From Goleter apudmare HA4340-LM2 (GTDB lineage Bacteria > Cyanobacteriota > Cyanobacteriia > Cyanobacteriales > Nostocaceae), in assembly GCA_019359495.1 (NCBI GenBank), contig JAHHHF010000075.1:94979-158978 (forward strand): a DNA stretch of 64,000 nucleotides, given 5' to 3'. The position numbers and the translations under genes are program-made. The notes under the pieces are model-generated. The model had not been told where the DNA came from. It made no database searches and worked only from the letters and a program-made list of their open reading frames with translations. How positions within the stretch are numbered: position 1 is the first letter of the stretch; each line of letters begins with the position of its first letter. Shown piece by piece: positions 54,419 through 63,642 of this stretch.

Positions 54419-56017
54419 ATGGCGATCGCAATCGATTTTGGTACTAGCAATACAGTTATTGCTCGCTGGAATCCTGTTACCCAGCAACCGGAAACCTTAA
54501 CTCTACCGGGGTTATCAATTCAACAGAGCCTCAACCCACCACTGATTCCCAGCTTGGTTTATGTGGAAGAGGCAACCCAAGGTAAAGTTTTAGTAGGGCA
54601 ACAAGTACGCGATCGCGGTCTTGACCTCAAAGATGACACCAGATTTTTTCGTAGCTTCAAACGGGGTATTGGTGCGGATATCCAAGGATTTTTACCGGAA
54701 TTAGATGGACAGAGTGTTTCTTTTGAAAAAGTAGGGCAATGGTTTCTCGCTAGCGTCATTCAACAACTCGCACCTTTAGAAGGAGGGTTAGACTCGCTAG
54801 TTTTAACCGTACCTGTAGATAGCTTTGAAACCTACCGCCATTGGTTAGGAAAAGTCTGTCAAGCTTTACCTGTAGAACAGGTGCGGATGCTAGATGAACC
54901 CACCGCCGCCGCTTTGGGTTATGGTTTGGCAGATCAAGAAATTCTTTTGGTAATTGACTTTGGTGGCGGTACTTTAGATTTATCGCTAGTACAGTTAAAT
55001 AAAAGCGCATCAGGAAATACCAAGCCTGTAGGTTTTTTGTTGAAATGGGGGAATAAATCCCTGGCTGAAAATTCTCAGCAACAGGTGAAGACAGCGCGTG
55101 TATTAGCGAAAGCTGGACAAAATTTGGGCGGTACTGATATTGACGCTTGGTTAGTAGATTACTTTGCTCAAAATCAAGGACTGGCTGTGAGTCCTCTAAC
55201 TACGCGCCTGGCGGAACGGGTAAAAATTCAGCTATCAACTCAGAATCAAGCCAGTGAAGTTTATTTTGATGATGAAACATTTGAAAGCTATGAATTAGAA
55301 CTCAACCGCGAAACCTTAGACACTATCCTCAAAGAACACGCATTTTTTGAGCAACTAGATGATTCCATGAAGAATCTATTGCAGCAGGCGCGACGCCAAG
55401 GGATAGAACTGACAGATATTAATGCAGTTTTATTAGTAGGTGGTACCGTGCAACTCCCATCTGTGCAGACATGGGTAAAACAGTATTTTGCACCGGACAA
55501 AATTCGTTGTGAACGTCCTTTTGAAGCGATCGCCCAAGGTGCTCTGCAACTTACCCAAGGGGTAGAAATCAAAGATTTTCTTTACCATAGTTATGGTGTC
55601 CGCTATTGGGATCGTCGCCATCAACGCCACAGTTGGCATCCCATTATTAAAGCTGGACAAGCTTATCCCATGAGTCAGCCAGTGGAATTATTCTTAGGCG
55701 CGTCTTTAGAAAATCAACCCAGCATTGAATTAATTATGGGAGAACTAGGCCAAGACACAGGCAGTACAGAAGTTTATTTTGATGGCGATCGCTTGATTAC
55801 GCGCCGTCTTCATAGCGGTGAAACCAGCGTCAAACCCCTCAACGACAAAGAAGGCGCGAGAACTATTGCTCAACTGACACCACCAGGATATCCCGGAAGC
55901 GATCGCATTAAAATCCTTTTTCAAATCGATGAACAACGTTTTTTAAGAATTACAGTCGAAGATTTATTAACGAATGAAACACTACTAGAAAATCAACTCG
56001 TAGCCCAGTTGAGTTGA
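54419..56017 (+). CDS. Hsp70-family (DnaK-like) protein
   Basis: The 532-residue protein has the actin/Hsp70 ATPase core: phosphate loop IDFGTSNTVIARW, LDEPTAAALGYGL, connecting loop VIDFGGGTLDLSLVQL, and LLVGGTVQLPSVQTWV near residue 340. A shortened beta-sandwich (~380-532) replaces the substrate-binding domain and helical lid of DnaK. It is a diverged cyanobacterial Hsp70 whose client is unknown. It is probably co-transcribed with uvsE. The type II DnaJ protein at 8.6 kb is a possible partner. Confidence 0.88.
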   Translation: MAIAIDFGTSNTVIARWNPVTQQPETLTLPGLSIQQSLNPPLIPSLVYVEEATQGKVLVGQQVRDRGLDLKDDTRFFRSFKRGIGADIQGFLPELDGQSVSFEKVGQWFLASVIQQLAPLEGGLDSLVLTVPVDSFETYRHWLGKVCQALPVEQVRMLDEPTAAALGYGLADQEILLVIDFGGGTLDLSLVQLNKSASGNTKPVGFLLKWGNKSLAENSQQQVKTARVLAKAGQNLGGTDIDAWLVDYFAQNQGLAVSPLTTRLAERVKIQLSTQNQASEVYFDDETFESYELELNRETLDTILKEHAFFEQLDDSMKNLLQQARRQGIELTDINAVLLVGGTVQLPSVQTWVKQYFAPDKIRCERPFEAIAQGALQLTQGVEIKDFLYHSYGVRYWDRRHQRHSWHPIIKAGQAYPMSQPVELFLGASLENQPSIELIMGELGQDTGSTEVYFDGDRLITRRLHSGETSVKPLNDKEGARTIAQLTPPGYPGSDRIKILFQIDEQRFLRITVEDLLTNETLLENQLVAQLS

Positions 56018-56263
56018 AACACAATACGGTGATACCAATAGACCTATCTTTCAAATCAATTCTGTGGGAAAATAGACAGAAAAAATGTAATTGTGTATAT
56101 CAATAATGACAAGTCCCCTAGAAAGAATAGAATTATGTGGACAAGTCTAATGGCTATAAGCGTGCCAAATGACTCACTAGAGATAATGTGTAAATATCTC
56201 TACTAGATCGATGTCGAACAATATCATTATTGCAAATAATTCTTAAAAACTGTATAATTCGGA

Positions 56264-57310
56264 TTGATTTTCAATTGCCGAGCAAAGATTGAAGCCGTGC
56301 TACTAGACACAGCAAGGACGATCGCTCAGACAGAATATGATGCACTCTGGCAAGAAGCCGAAGAGTGCGGTGAAGTTCCTTGGCAGGGAAATGATTTTGA
56401 GCGACGACAGGCTATCCCCAAGCAGTTAGGGCAGGGGGAGTTACAGATTGTTGATCTGTATCCGGGATTAAGCATTTATATTAATAGCCATCTCTTTTGG
56501 CGACCCGTGCGGCTGGACTACCACTGTATCGGAGATGAGGTGCTGTTGTCCAACTTTTATTTAGCAGGCGATCGCCGTATTATCAACCCCGGCATTCAGT
56601 TTGAAGAAGACCGAGTTGAAAGCACTGGTGAAACCTGTCTTTGCTACATCAAAGAAGTTCGAGCAATTGAGTATTTCCCAGCCGAACAAACCCTCAAGAA
56701 TGTGGGAATTATCATAGATTTAGAACGGTTGCGGTCTTTTGGGATGACTTGGGACAATGCCCCATCCTTTATAAAATCCTTGACTGAGGGGAAATCTGCA
56801 CAAAGCTTTCATCAGACCCTCAAACGTAGCACACCTGCCATGCAACAGGCACTCCAGCAGATACTCAACTGTCCCTATCAAGGTGTGTTCAAGCGGATGT
56901 ATTTAGAAGGTAAGGTACTAGAACTACTGGTATTGCAGTTCGATCAATTGCTAGAAAAGCAAAAACAATCCTCTTCAACTTTGAGCTTTCACTCAACAGA
57001 TATCGAAAGACTGCATCTAGCAAAAACGATTCTTCAGCAACAACTTGAACATCCTCCCTCGTTGCTTGAACTAGCAAAACTGGTGGGGCTGAACGATTTC
57101 AAGCTCAAGCAAGGTTTTCGACACCTATTTGGGACTACGGTGTTTGGCTATTTGCAGACTTGTCGGATGGAGCAAGCCCAGCAGTTGTTGAGCGATCGCT
57201 CCTTGAGTATTGCAGAGGTAGCCCAGCGCGTGGGGTATGCTAGTCCTAGTCAGTTTTGCCATGCCTTTAAGCAATATATAGGCATGACACCAAGCAATTA
57301 CCGTGGTTAG
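56264..57310 (+). CDS. AraC-family transcriptional regulator (PchR-like)
   Basis: The open frame begins with TTG at 56264; a GTG at codon 12 (LLDTARTIAQ follows) is an equally good start. The ~340-residue protein has an N-terminal sensor half and a C-terminal double helix-turn-helix: HPPSLLELAKLVGLNDFKLKQGF, GTTVFGYLQTCRMEQAQQLL, SIAEVAQRVGYASPSQFCHAF, MTPSNYRG. This matches siderophore-sensing regulators such as PchR. It precedes the TonB receptor and FecB-like genes; the 21-bp direct repeat upstream of the receptor is its likely site. Confidence 0.88.
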   Translation: MIFNCRAKIEAVLLDTARTIAQTEYDALWQEAEECGEVPWQGNDFERRQAIPKQLGQGELQIVDLYPGLSIYINSHLFWRPVRLDYHCIGDEVLLSNFYLAGDRRIINPGIQFEEDRVESTGETCLCYIKEVRAIEYFPAEQTLKNVGIIIDLERLRSFGMTWDNAPSFIKSLTEGKSAQSFHQTLKRSTPAMQQALQQILNCPYQGVFKRMYLEGKVLELLVLQFDQLLEKQKQSSSTLSFHSTDIERLHLAKTILQQQLEHPPSLLELAKLVGLNDFKLKQGFRHLFGTTVFGYLQTCRMEQAQQLLSDRSLSIAEVAQRVGYASPSQFCHAFKQYIGMTPSNYRG

Positions 57311-57346
57311 TTATCGCCCACATCTTTTGGTCTTTATCTTCAGAGG

Positions 57347-57619
57347 CTAATTTGCGTTTTGCTGCCATGCTTCTTCCTCAAGGGCAAACCAATCATCAGT
57401 TAGCTGGCGATCGCGCCCAGCCCGACGAATTGCCCCTTCTTTTAGCTGTTGCCGAAGTTTTTCTGTTTGAATCTGGGTGATGTAAGCCTGGATTGCGGCA
57501 TCAATAAATCGACTGCGTTCGCGCAGCGTCTCCTCTGGAGAATCGCCCTTGGGTGCAAATTTATCAATTGCTTGGAGTGTTTGGGCTGTGAGTGTGATGT
57601 TAATTCGCTGATATACCAT
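57347..57619 (-). CDS. Ribbon-helix-helix antitoxin-like protein (solo)
   Basis: Start at ATG 57619 (MVYQRINITLTAQTLQ), 90 residues. The N-terminus RINITLTAQTLQAIDKFA and SRFIDAAIQAYITQIQTE form a ribbon-helix-helix domain like CopG/MazE antitoxins, followed by a charged tail ending EEEAWQQNAN. No toxin gene is adjacent, so it is a solitary antitoxin or regulator. The stretch PKGDSPEETLRER between its two RHH parts is encoded by a small dispersed repeat, an in-frame insertion. Confidence 0.7.
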   Translation of the reverse strand: MVYQRINITLTAQTLQAIDKFAPKGDSPEETLRERSRFIDAAIQAYITQIQTEKLRQQLKEGAIRRAGRDRQLTDDWFALEEEAWQQNAN

Positions 57620-57813
57620 TGATTGAGAGTACACACTACAGATAAATATTGCTAGTGTACCACACAGTCAGGATGACAATTAGCCCGAATTTCTTACGCA
57701 TAGTGTGGGAAGGGTGGGCCCATTCTCCTATTCTCCCCACATCCCCACACTCCCTGGATTTCTCACAAGTGATAAATCCAGGTTAGGTAGCTGCGGCGAT
57801 CGCAATCTGTAAA

Positions 57814-57852
57814 AAAATCCGTTTGCAACAAAAGAAAATCCGTTTGCAACAA
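57814..57852. promoter_or_regulatory. Tandem 21-bp-spaced direct repeat, AraC-type operator candidate
   Basis: AAAATCCGTTTGCAACAA occurs at 57814-57831 and again at 57835-57852, exactly 21 bp apart, about two helical turns. It lies roughly 100 bp upstream of the TonB receptor start. Two same-face direct repeats are the usual binding layout of AraC-family activators. No Fur-type box is clear. Confidence 0.65.
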
Positions 57853-57949
57853 CATCATTTTTTTCAAATCCTGTATTCTCAAGTTTATTGAGAAGTTTTC
57901 CTGGCTGGCTGGAAGCTAAATCAATTGAAATTCAGGTGTGGTGTAGTCA

Positions 57950-60619
57950 ATGAAACCAAAGCAGTTATCGCCAATTTTATTAATAACGGGTTCGGTGTGG
58001 CTGTGGTGTGCAATCAGCGCCACGGCTCAAGAAATCCCCAAAAAAGAGACACAAAGTCAATCTATTGCATCGTTACTACGGAAATCACGGTCAATTAGAG
58101 AACTTCCTCAAATCAGTAAGATAGAAATTCCTCATACTAGTGCCAAATTGCTAGTGCAATCGCCAGCACCAACTAATCCCCCCGCCCAGGAGAGTGTTAT
58201 CCAAGTGACGGGAGTGGAAGCTAAACCCACCGACAAAGGTGTGGAGGTGATTTTACAAACCACTGGTGGAGACAAACTGCAAATTACCAATCGCAGTGCT
58301 GAGAATAACTTTATTGCTGATATTCCTAACGCTCAACTGCGTTTACCCAATGGTAATGCCTTCACGTTCAGTTCCCAAAAACCAGTAGAGGGGATTACTG
58401 AAATCACAGTGACAAACCTGGATGCCAATACTGTGCGGGTGACAGTGACGGGTGATAAAGCTTTGCCAACAGCTGAGTTATTTGACAGTGATGAAGGTTT
58501 GATTTTTGCTTTGACTTCTGCTGCAACGGCAATGCAGCCACCACAGCAGCCTGAAGGTGAGCAGCCAGCAAACCAGACACCCCCAGAACAACCAGCAGCG
58601 CAGCAGGATAAGCCGATTGAGTTAGTGGTGACGGGGGAGCAGGATAGCTACCGCGTGCCGAATAGCAGTGTAGGGACGCGGACGGATACACCCCTGCGGG
58701 ATATTCCTCAAACAATTAACGTTGTGCCGCGACAGGTATTGCGCGATCGCAATGCAAGAACAGTAACAGAAGCACTAGAGACTGTTCCTGGCGTGGTTCA
58801 GGGAAATAGTCTTTATGCGAACGCACCCATTCCAGCTAGTATCATTAGAGGATTCGAGCTAGCAGGATTTGGAGGGGCGACTGCTTTCCGCAATGGGTTT
58901 CGTGATGGAGATTTCTATACAATCACCCCAATTGGTACTGTTGAGCGAGTGGAAGTGCTGAAAGGACCTGCATCAGTTTTATTTGGCGCTGGAGAGCCTG
59001 GTGGTATTGTCAATGTAGTAACTCGGCAACCCTTAAGTGAGCCATTCTATGAAGTAGCATTTGAGGCAGGAAGCTTTGGCACATACCAGCCCAGCATCGA
59101 TTTGTCAGGCCCTTTAACGACAGATGGAAATGTACTTTATCGCTTCATCGCAGGTTATCGAGGTTCAGGAGATTTCCAAGGTGTGGGGGATTACAGGCTT
59201 ACGACAATTGCTCCCTCAATCGCATTCAGCTTGGGAGAACGAACTGATCTAAACCTGTACTATGAATACAGTGGCTTTACTGCCGATCCTGGTTTTGTTA
59301 CTAGTGCAGCACTTCCCAGTGATGGTCGTTTAACGCCTCGAAACTTTTTGACCTACTATCCAGATCTCCAATCAGCCTCATTTGCAGTCCATCGATTTGG
59401 ATATACATTAGAGCATGAGTTTAATGACAACCTTAAACTTCGCAACAATGTTGCAATTAGTCTAAATTGGCAGACAGAAAAAACTGCTACAGGTTTTGCT
59501 TTAGTAGATGATCGCTTCCTTAACCCATTTGGAGCTTTTGACGCTACACGCTTCAGAAATAATTACTTTGGGCAAATTGACTTGCTTGGAAAATTCAATA
59601 CTGGTTCAATTTCTCATCAAATTCTGGTGGGGTTTGATTACAATCAGTTTGACTTTGGAACTGAGAATTTCAGTGATAGCAATCTACCATTAATCGATAT
59701 CCGCAACCCTGTCTACGATGTTCCACCACCTAATTACTCCTTGACTAACACTATTGGTGCAGATTCACAATCCTTCGGCATCTTTCTGCAAGATCAAATC
59801 ACGTTTAGCGATAATTTGAAACTCTTGCTTGGTGGTCGCTACGATTGGATTACTTCAAACATTGCAACCACTGCATTCCCTGATGTTCCGACACAAAGAG
59901 ATAGTGCTTTTAGTCCTCGCGTTGGGTTAGTCTATCAACCCAGTGAAACGATTGCTTTATACGCCAGCTATACCCAGTCGTTTTCCCCAATTGCGTTCTT
60001 TGGCAACCTTAGAGGTGAATCTTTTGAGCCAACCAGAGGTACCCAGTATGAGGTAGGGGTTAAGGCTGACTTCCTCAACGATAGACTTTCGGCTACTCTG
60101 GCTGCCTATAATCTCACAAGAACTAATGTTCTTACGCCCGATCCAGCGAACCCAACCCGTTCGATTCAAACCGGAGAACAACGCAGCCAGGGGATTGAGT
60201 TAGATGTTACTGGGGAGATTTTACCCGGTTGGAATATTCTTCTAGGATATGCCTACACAGATGCAATACTCACAAGGGATAACACATTCCCAGTTGGTAA
60301 TCGCTTACCCGTCGTACCAGATCATCAGGCTAGCCTTTGGACAACCTACACAATTCAAGAAGGAGCGTTGGAAGGTTTAGGTTTTGGGCTAGGGTTATTT
60401 TACTTTGGGACGGGACAAGCTGGCTTAGATAATTCATTTGAATTTGGCAATTACCTCCGGACTGACGCAGCACTTTACTATCGAACAGGTCGTTTGAATA
60501 TGGCGATCAACTTTCGTAATCTGTTTGATATTGATGTTGTTGCGAGTGCCTCTAGTAGAGCATATGTTCAACGGACAGAACCTTTCTCAGTAGTTGGATC
60601 TATTCGTTGGGAGTTTTAA
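57950..60619 (+). CDS. TonB-dependent siderophore receptor with AMIN domain
   Basis: The 889-residue precursor has a signal peptide (cleavage near ATAQ). An AMIN domain follows at ~80-190 (VIQVTGVEAKPTDKGVEVIL, ADIPNAQLRLPNG), typical of cyanobacterial receptors, then a Pro/Gln linker. The plug domain contains DTPLRDIPQTINVVPRQVLRDR and VERVEVLKGPASVLFGAGEPGGIVN (split). A 22-strand barrel ends in the terminal Phe (RWEF). It imports ferric siderophore across the outer membrane, fuelled by TonB. The AMIN domain may bind peptidoglycan. The neighbours fit iron uptake. Confidence 0.93.
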   Translation: MKPKQLSPILLITGSVWLWCAISATAQEIPKKETQSQSIASLLRKSRSIRELPQISKIEIPHTSAKLLVQSPAPTNPPAQESVIQVTGVEAKPTDKGVEVILQTTGGDKLQITNRSAENNFIADIPNAQLRLPNGNAFTFSSQKPVEGITEITVTNLDANTVRVTVTGDKALPTAELFDSDEGLIFALTSAATAMQPPQQPEGEQPANQTPPEQPAAQQDKPIELVVTGEQDSYRVPNSSVGTRTDTPLRDIPQTINVVPRQVLRDRNARTVTEALETVPGVVQGNSLYANAPIPASIIRGFELAGFGGATAFRNGFRDGDFYTITPIGTVERVEVLKGPASVLFGAGEPGGIVNVVTRQPLSEPFYEVAFEAGSFGTYQPSIDLSGPLTTDGNVLYRFIAGYRGSGDFQGVGDYRLTTIAPSIAFSLGERTDLNLYYEYSGFTADPGFVTSAALPSDGRLTPRNFLTYYPDLQSASFAVHRFGYTLEHEFNDNLKLRNNVAISLNWQTEKTATGFALVDDRFLNPFGAFDATRFRNNYFGQIDLLGKFNTGSISHQILVGFDYNQFDFGTENFSDSNLPLIDIRNPVYDVPPPNYSLTNTIGADSQSFGIFLQDQITFSDNLKLLLGGRYDWITSNIATTAFPDVPTQRDSAFSPRVGLVYQPSETIALYASYTQSFSPIAFFGNLRGESFEPTRGTQYEVGVKADFLNDRLSATLAAYNLTRTNVLTPDPANPTRSIQTGEQRSQGIELDVTGEILPGWNILLGYAYTDAILTRDNTFPVGNRLPVVPDHQASLWTTYTIQEGALEGLGFGLGLFYFGTGQAGLDNSFEFGNYLRTDAALYYRTGRLNMAINFRNLFDIDVVASASSRAYVQRTEPFSVVGSIRWEF

Positions 60620-60795
60620 TTGATTGCTTCAGCTTAAGTTATAAACTTAAATAGCTATCACGGGCAGCGTAGGTTAAGGATGTATGAAACCTTTGATTTC
60701 CTATGTCCTTCCTCTTTTTGTACCTGCGTTTTTTTGATAGCTACCCCTCCATCAAAAAGTGCATCTGATGTCTTTACTTTCGCGGGCTGATAAAA

Positions 60796-61875
60796 ATGTT
60801 GTGGTCGCTTATGAGATTATTCCTACTGCATCTTCACAAGAGAATTAGGGCATTACCAGGAAAAGCATTCTCGCGATCTCAGGCTTGGTGGCGATGGTTG
60901 TTAGGTCTGAGTTTGACCATGCTGATTGTCTCAGCCTGTAGTGGGACAGCAATCAACCATAGCAATATGCCAACAGCAAAACCACCCTCAACCACTTGCC
61001 GAGTTGTGCAACACAAAATGGGCGCAACCTGCGTTCCTAATCACCCCAAACGAATGATTATTATTGCCAATCCTATGTTAAGTCATGCACTGATTTTAGG
61101 GGTTAAACCAATGGCTAGTGCTAGTTTATATCATGAGTTAAAGCAGTTAAAAGCACCCTACCTGAGTACTCAATCTATGCTGGGTAATCGAGTGGAAGGG
61201 ATCATAAATATAGGTCTTGACAATAATCCTAACCTGGAAAAAATCTTACAGCTTAAGCCCGATTTCATTCTGGCTTCGGACTTTGCTGAAGGGGTTTATC
61301 CTCTGCTGGCTCAAATCGCTCCTACAGTAATGATCCCATATGATGATTTAATCAACAACTGGAAAGAAGGTTTTAATCTTACTGCCAAAATATTAGGCAA
61401 AGAAGCAGAAGCACAGCAAGTTTGGAATCATTACCATCAACGAATCGAAGCACTGAAAACAGCCTTGGGCGATCGCTATCGCAACAAAACGTTTTCGATT
61501 GCTTTTGCTTATGGTCAGCGGAGGGTAATACTATTGGTTAAAAACTCACTTATAGGCTCCATTTTTGCTGACTTGGGGCTGCAACGCCCCTCAGCACAAG
61601 ATGTTTCTGTACCGTGGGGTGAGATACGTGGTATCTCTGAAGAAACGCTGGATCTAGCGGATGCCGACATCTTATTCTTTGGAGTTACCGATTATGAACA
61701 TGGAGAAGCTTACGAGAGCTTGAAACAAAGGCCGCTTTGGAACAGCCTGAATGCTGTTCGGCAAGGGCAGGTTTATATTTACGAGCTTTATAATGGGTTT
61801 CATAGCATGATTGCGGCTGATTTAGTAATTAATGATTTGTATAAATATTTAGTTAACGCACCAGATATACAATAG
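60796..61875 (+). CDS. Siderophore ABC-transporter substrate-binding lipoprotein (FecB-like)
   Basis: The 359-residue protein has a long N-terminus then a lipobox LIVSACSG with Cys48, so a start nearer the signal is possible. The body is a class III periplasmic-binding fold: HPKRMIIIANPMLSHALILGVKP, LEKILQLKPDFILASDF, APTVMIPYDDL, then ADLGLQRPS and EISEETLDLADADILFF-like. It would bind ferric siderophore released by the receptor encoded upstream. No permease or ATPase gene follows in this window; the next gene is a polyketide synthase fragment. Confidence 0.88.
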   Translation: MLWSLMRLFLLHLHKRIRALPGKAFSRSQAWWRWLLGLSLTMLIVSACSGTAINHSNMPTAKPPSTTCRVVQHKMGATCVPNHPKRMIIIANPMLSHALILGVKPMASASLYHELKQLKAPYLSTQSMLGNRVEGIINIGLDNNPNLEKILQLKPDFILASDFAEGVYPLLAQIAPTVMIPYDDLINNWKEGFNLTAKILGKEAEAQQVWNHYHQRIEALKTALGDRYRNKTFSIAFAYGQRRVILLVKNSLIGSIFADLGLQRPSAQDVSVPWGEIRGISEETLDLADADILFFGVTDYEHGEAYESLKQRPLWNSLNAVRQGQVYIYELYNGFHSMIAADLVINDLYKYLVNAPDIQ

Positions 61876-62114
61876 TTTATCTGAATAATATTTTGAATGT
61901 TTTGATTGCTATTTAATAAATTAAAGTCTAAGATCCAAAAAAAATAGTTGTAGATTTTGATTTGAATATTTATTTCGGACAATGAAAAAATAGCGATAAA
62001 ATGCAAGTTGAAAGTTATTGAATTCTATTTTAAAAAGATTCGCCATCAATCAATGTTTTTTAATGGCTAAAGCTACCAAATATCTTGAAAAGATTGTAAG
62101 GATTAAAACTAATT

Positions 62115-62960
62115 ATGACAACAGCATCTAATTCAACAAACGGTTCCGAAATAGCAATTATTGCCTTAACAGGACGTTTTCCCGGAGCCAAAAACATTGA
62201 TGAATTTTGGGAAAATCTTCAGATGGGAAGAGAATCAATCTCTTTTTTCACTGATGAAGAACTTTTGTCTTCAGGTATTAGTTCAACTACAATAAATGAC
62301 CCGAATTATGTCAAAGCACGGGCTACATTAGAAAATGCAGAATTATTTGATGCTTCCTTCTTTGGCTTTAATCCCAGAGAAGCAGAAATAACCGATCCAC
62401 AACACCGACTTTTCCTAGAGTGTGCTTGGTCAGCTATGGAAAGTGCTGGATACGATTCACAAACTTATAAAGGTGCCGTTGGTGTTTATGCTGGAGCCGG
62501 TTTAAGCAGCTACTTACTTAATGTTTACTTAAATCAAAATATCATCAACTCTATTGACCCTCAGCAAATTGTAGTAGCAGGCGACAAAGATTTTTTAACC
62601 ACGCGTGTTTCTTACAAACTCCACCTAGAAGGGCCTAGTTATACAGTTCAAACTGCTTGCTCAACTTCATTAGTAGCTGTCCACCTAGCTTGTCAAAGTT
62701 TGCTCAATGGTGAATGTGATATGGCTTTAGCTGGTGGAGTAGCTATCAGTGCATCTAGAAAAGCTGGATATATGTACACAGAAGGGGGAATAGTGTCTCC
62801 TGACGGACATTGCCGCGCGTTTGATGCTAAGGCACAGGGAGCGGTGAGCGGTGAAGGTGTAGGTATTGTAGTATTGAAGCGATTAGAAGATGCATTGAGC
62901 GATCACGTAGCGTACCGTAGTGAAATCCCCCTTTCCTGCAACCCCCAATCAATTAAATAA
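62115..62960 (+). pseudogene. Truncated polyketide synthase ketosynthase domain
   Basis: The first ~261 codons are a normal N-terminus of a modular PKS KS domain: IAIIALTGRFPGAKNIDEFW, DPQHRLFLECAWSAMESAGYD, active Cys182 in QTACSTSLVAVH, and GHCRAFDAKAQGAVSGEGVG. After VVLKRLEDAL the frame continues with unrelated residues and stops, missing both catalytic His boxes and all later domains. The junction (GCGATCACGTAGCGTACCGTAG) looks like a dispersed repeat, and a TA pair follows. The protein should be inactive. Siderophore biosynthesis is a plausible former role, given the uptake genes. Confidence 0.85.
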
Positions 62961-62999
62961 ACCCCCTTTGCCACATACCGATGAAAACTAGAATACTGG

Positions 63000-63338
63000 T
63001 CATAGATATTCCACTCTACCTTTCATCTCTTCAGACGTTGCAACTTCATATAGGAGAATTAGCATCCGAATGATATAGCCAATTGATTTTGCGTCTTTCT
63101 GACAGTAAGCAATCCCGCAGTGGTCATTTTTTTGACTATTGAAGATTAGAAAATCATCGTCGTGAGTTACTAATATGCGAGACTGGCTTCTAGCAAATTC
63201 TAACTGCACCGTGTCACTCTCAGAGAGGAGATTTGCCTCCTGTGAGGTAGTTACATCAATACCCAATCGTCTCAAGGCTAGGGCAATGTCTGGGTCAACA
63301 TTCTCATCCAGGTGGAATCGAATCCGCTCAGGCATCAT
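63000..63338 (-). CDS. DUF5615 PIN-like toxin candidate
   Basis: The 112-residue protein follows the DUF5615 scheme: IRFHLDENVDPDIALALRRL, VQLEFARSQSRILVTHDDDF with the acidic residues, then HCGIAYCQKDAKSIGYIIRM. It overlaps the DUF433 gene upstream by 11 bp. It is clearly diverged from the one at 14594. Confidence 0.85.
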   Translation of the reverse strand: MMPERIRFHLDENVDPDIALALRRLGIDVTTSQEANLLSESDTVQLEFARSQSRILVTHDDDFLIFNSQKNDHCGIAYCQKDAKSIGYIIRMLILLYEVATSEEMKGRVEYL

Positions 63339-63642
63339 CTCTCATCGCTTTAAGTTTTTCTTGCAGCAGCGAAGGATGCCTAAGCCGTTCGGCTTCAGCA
63401 AAAGCTTCGGCTTCAGCCGTCCGCTGGTCGATCTCTGCTCGATGGTCGTAATAAAACGCGATCGCCGCATAAACCGCTGCCAGCGACAACTGATATTTCC
63501 CAGCGATTTCTTCCAACGACTGCCCCACTCGCAAATACATAATGGCAATATCTGCCACTGTGATTCTGGTTCCTGCAATGCGCGGTTTCCCACTTCGCAC
63601 GCCCGGAGTCATCTCGATATGTCGATTCAGCGTGATTTCCAT
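63328..63642 (-). CDS. DUF433 antitoxin candidate
   Basis: The 104-residue protein has HIEMTPGVRSGKPRIAGTRITVADIAIMYLRVGQSLEEIAG and YQLSLAAVYAAIAFYYDHRAEID (both quoted by part), the DUF433 helix-turn-helix, followed by a tail rich in Ala/Glu and Arg. It is first in the pair with the DUF5615 gene. It lies 38 bp beyond the truncated KS remnant's toxin neighbour. Confidence 0.87.
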   Translation of the reverse strand: MEITLNRHIEMTPGVRSGKPRIAGTRITVADIAIMYLRVGQSLEEIAGKYQLSLAAVYAAIAFYYDHRAEIDQRTAEAEAFAEAERLRHPSLLQEKLKAMRDDA

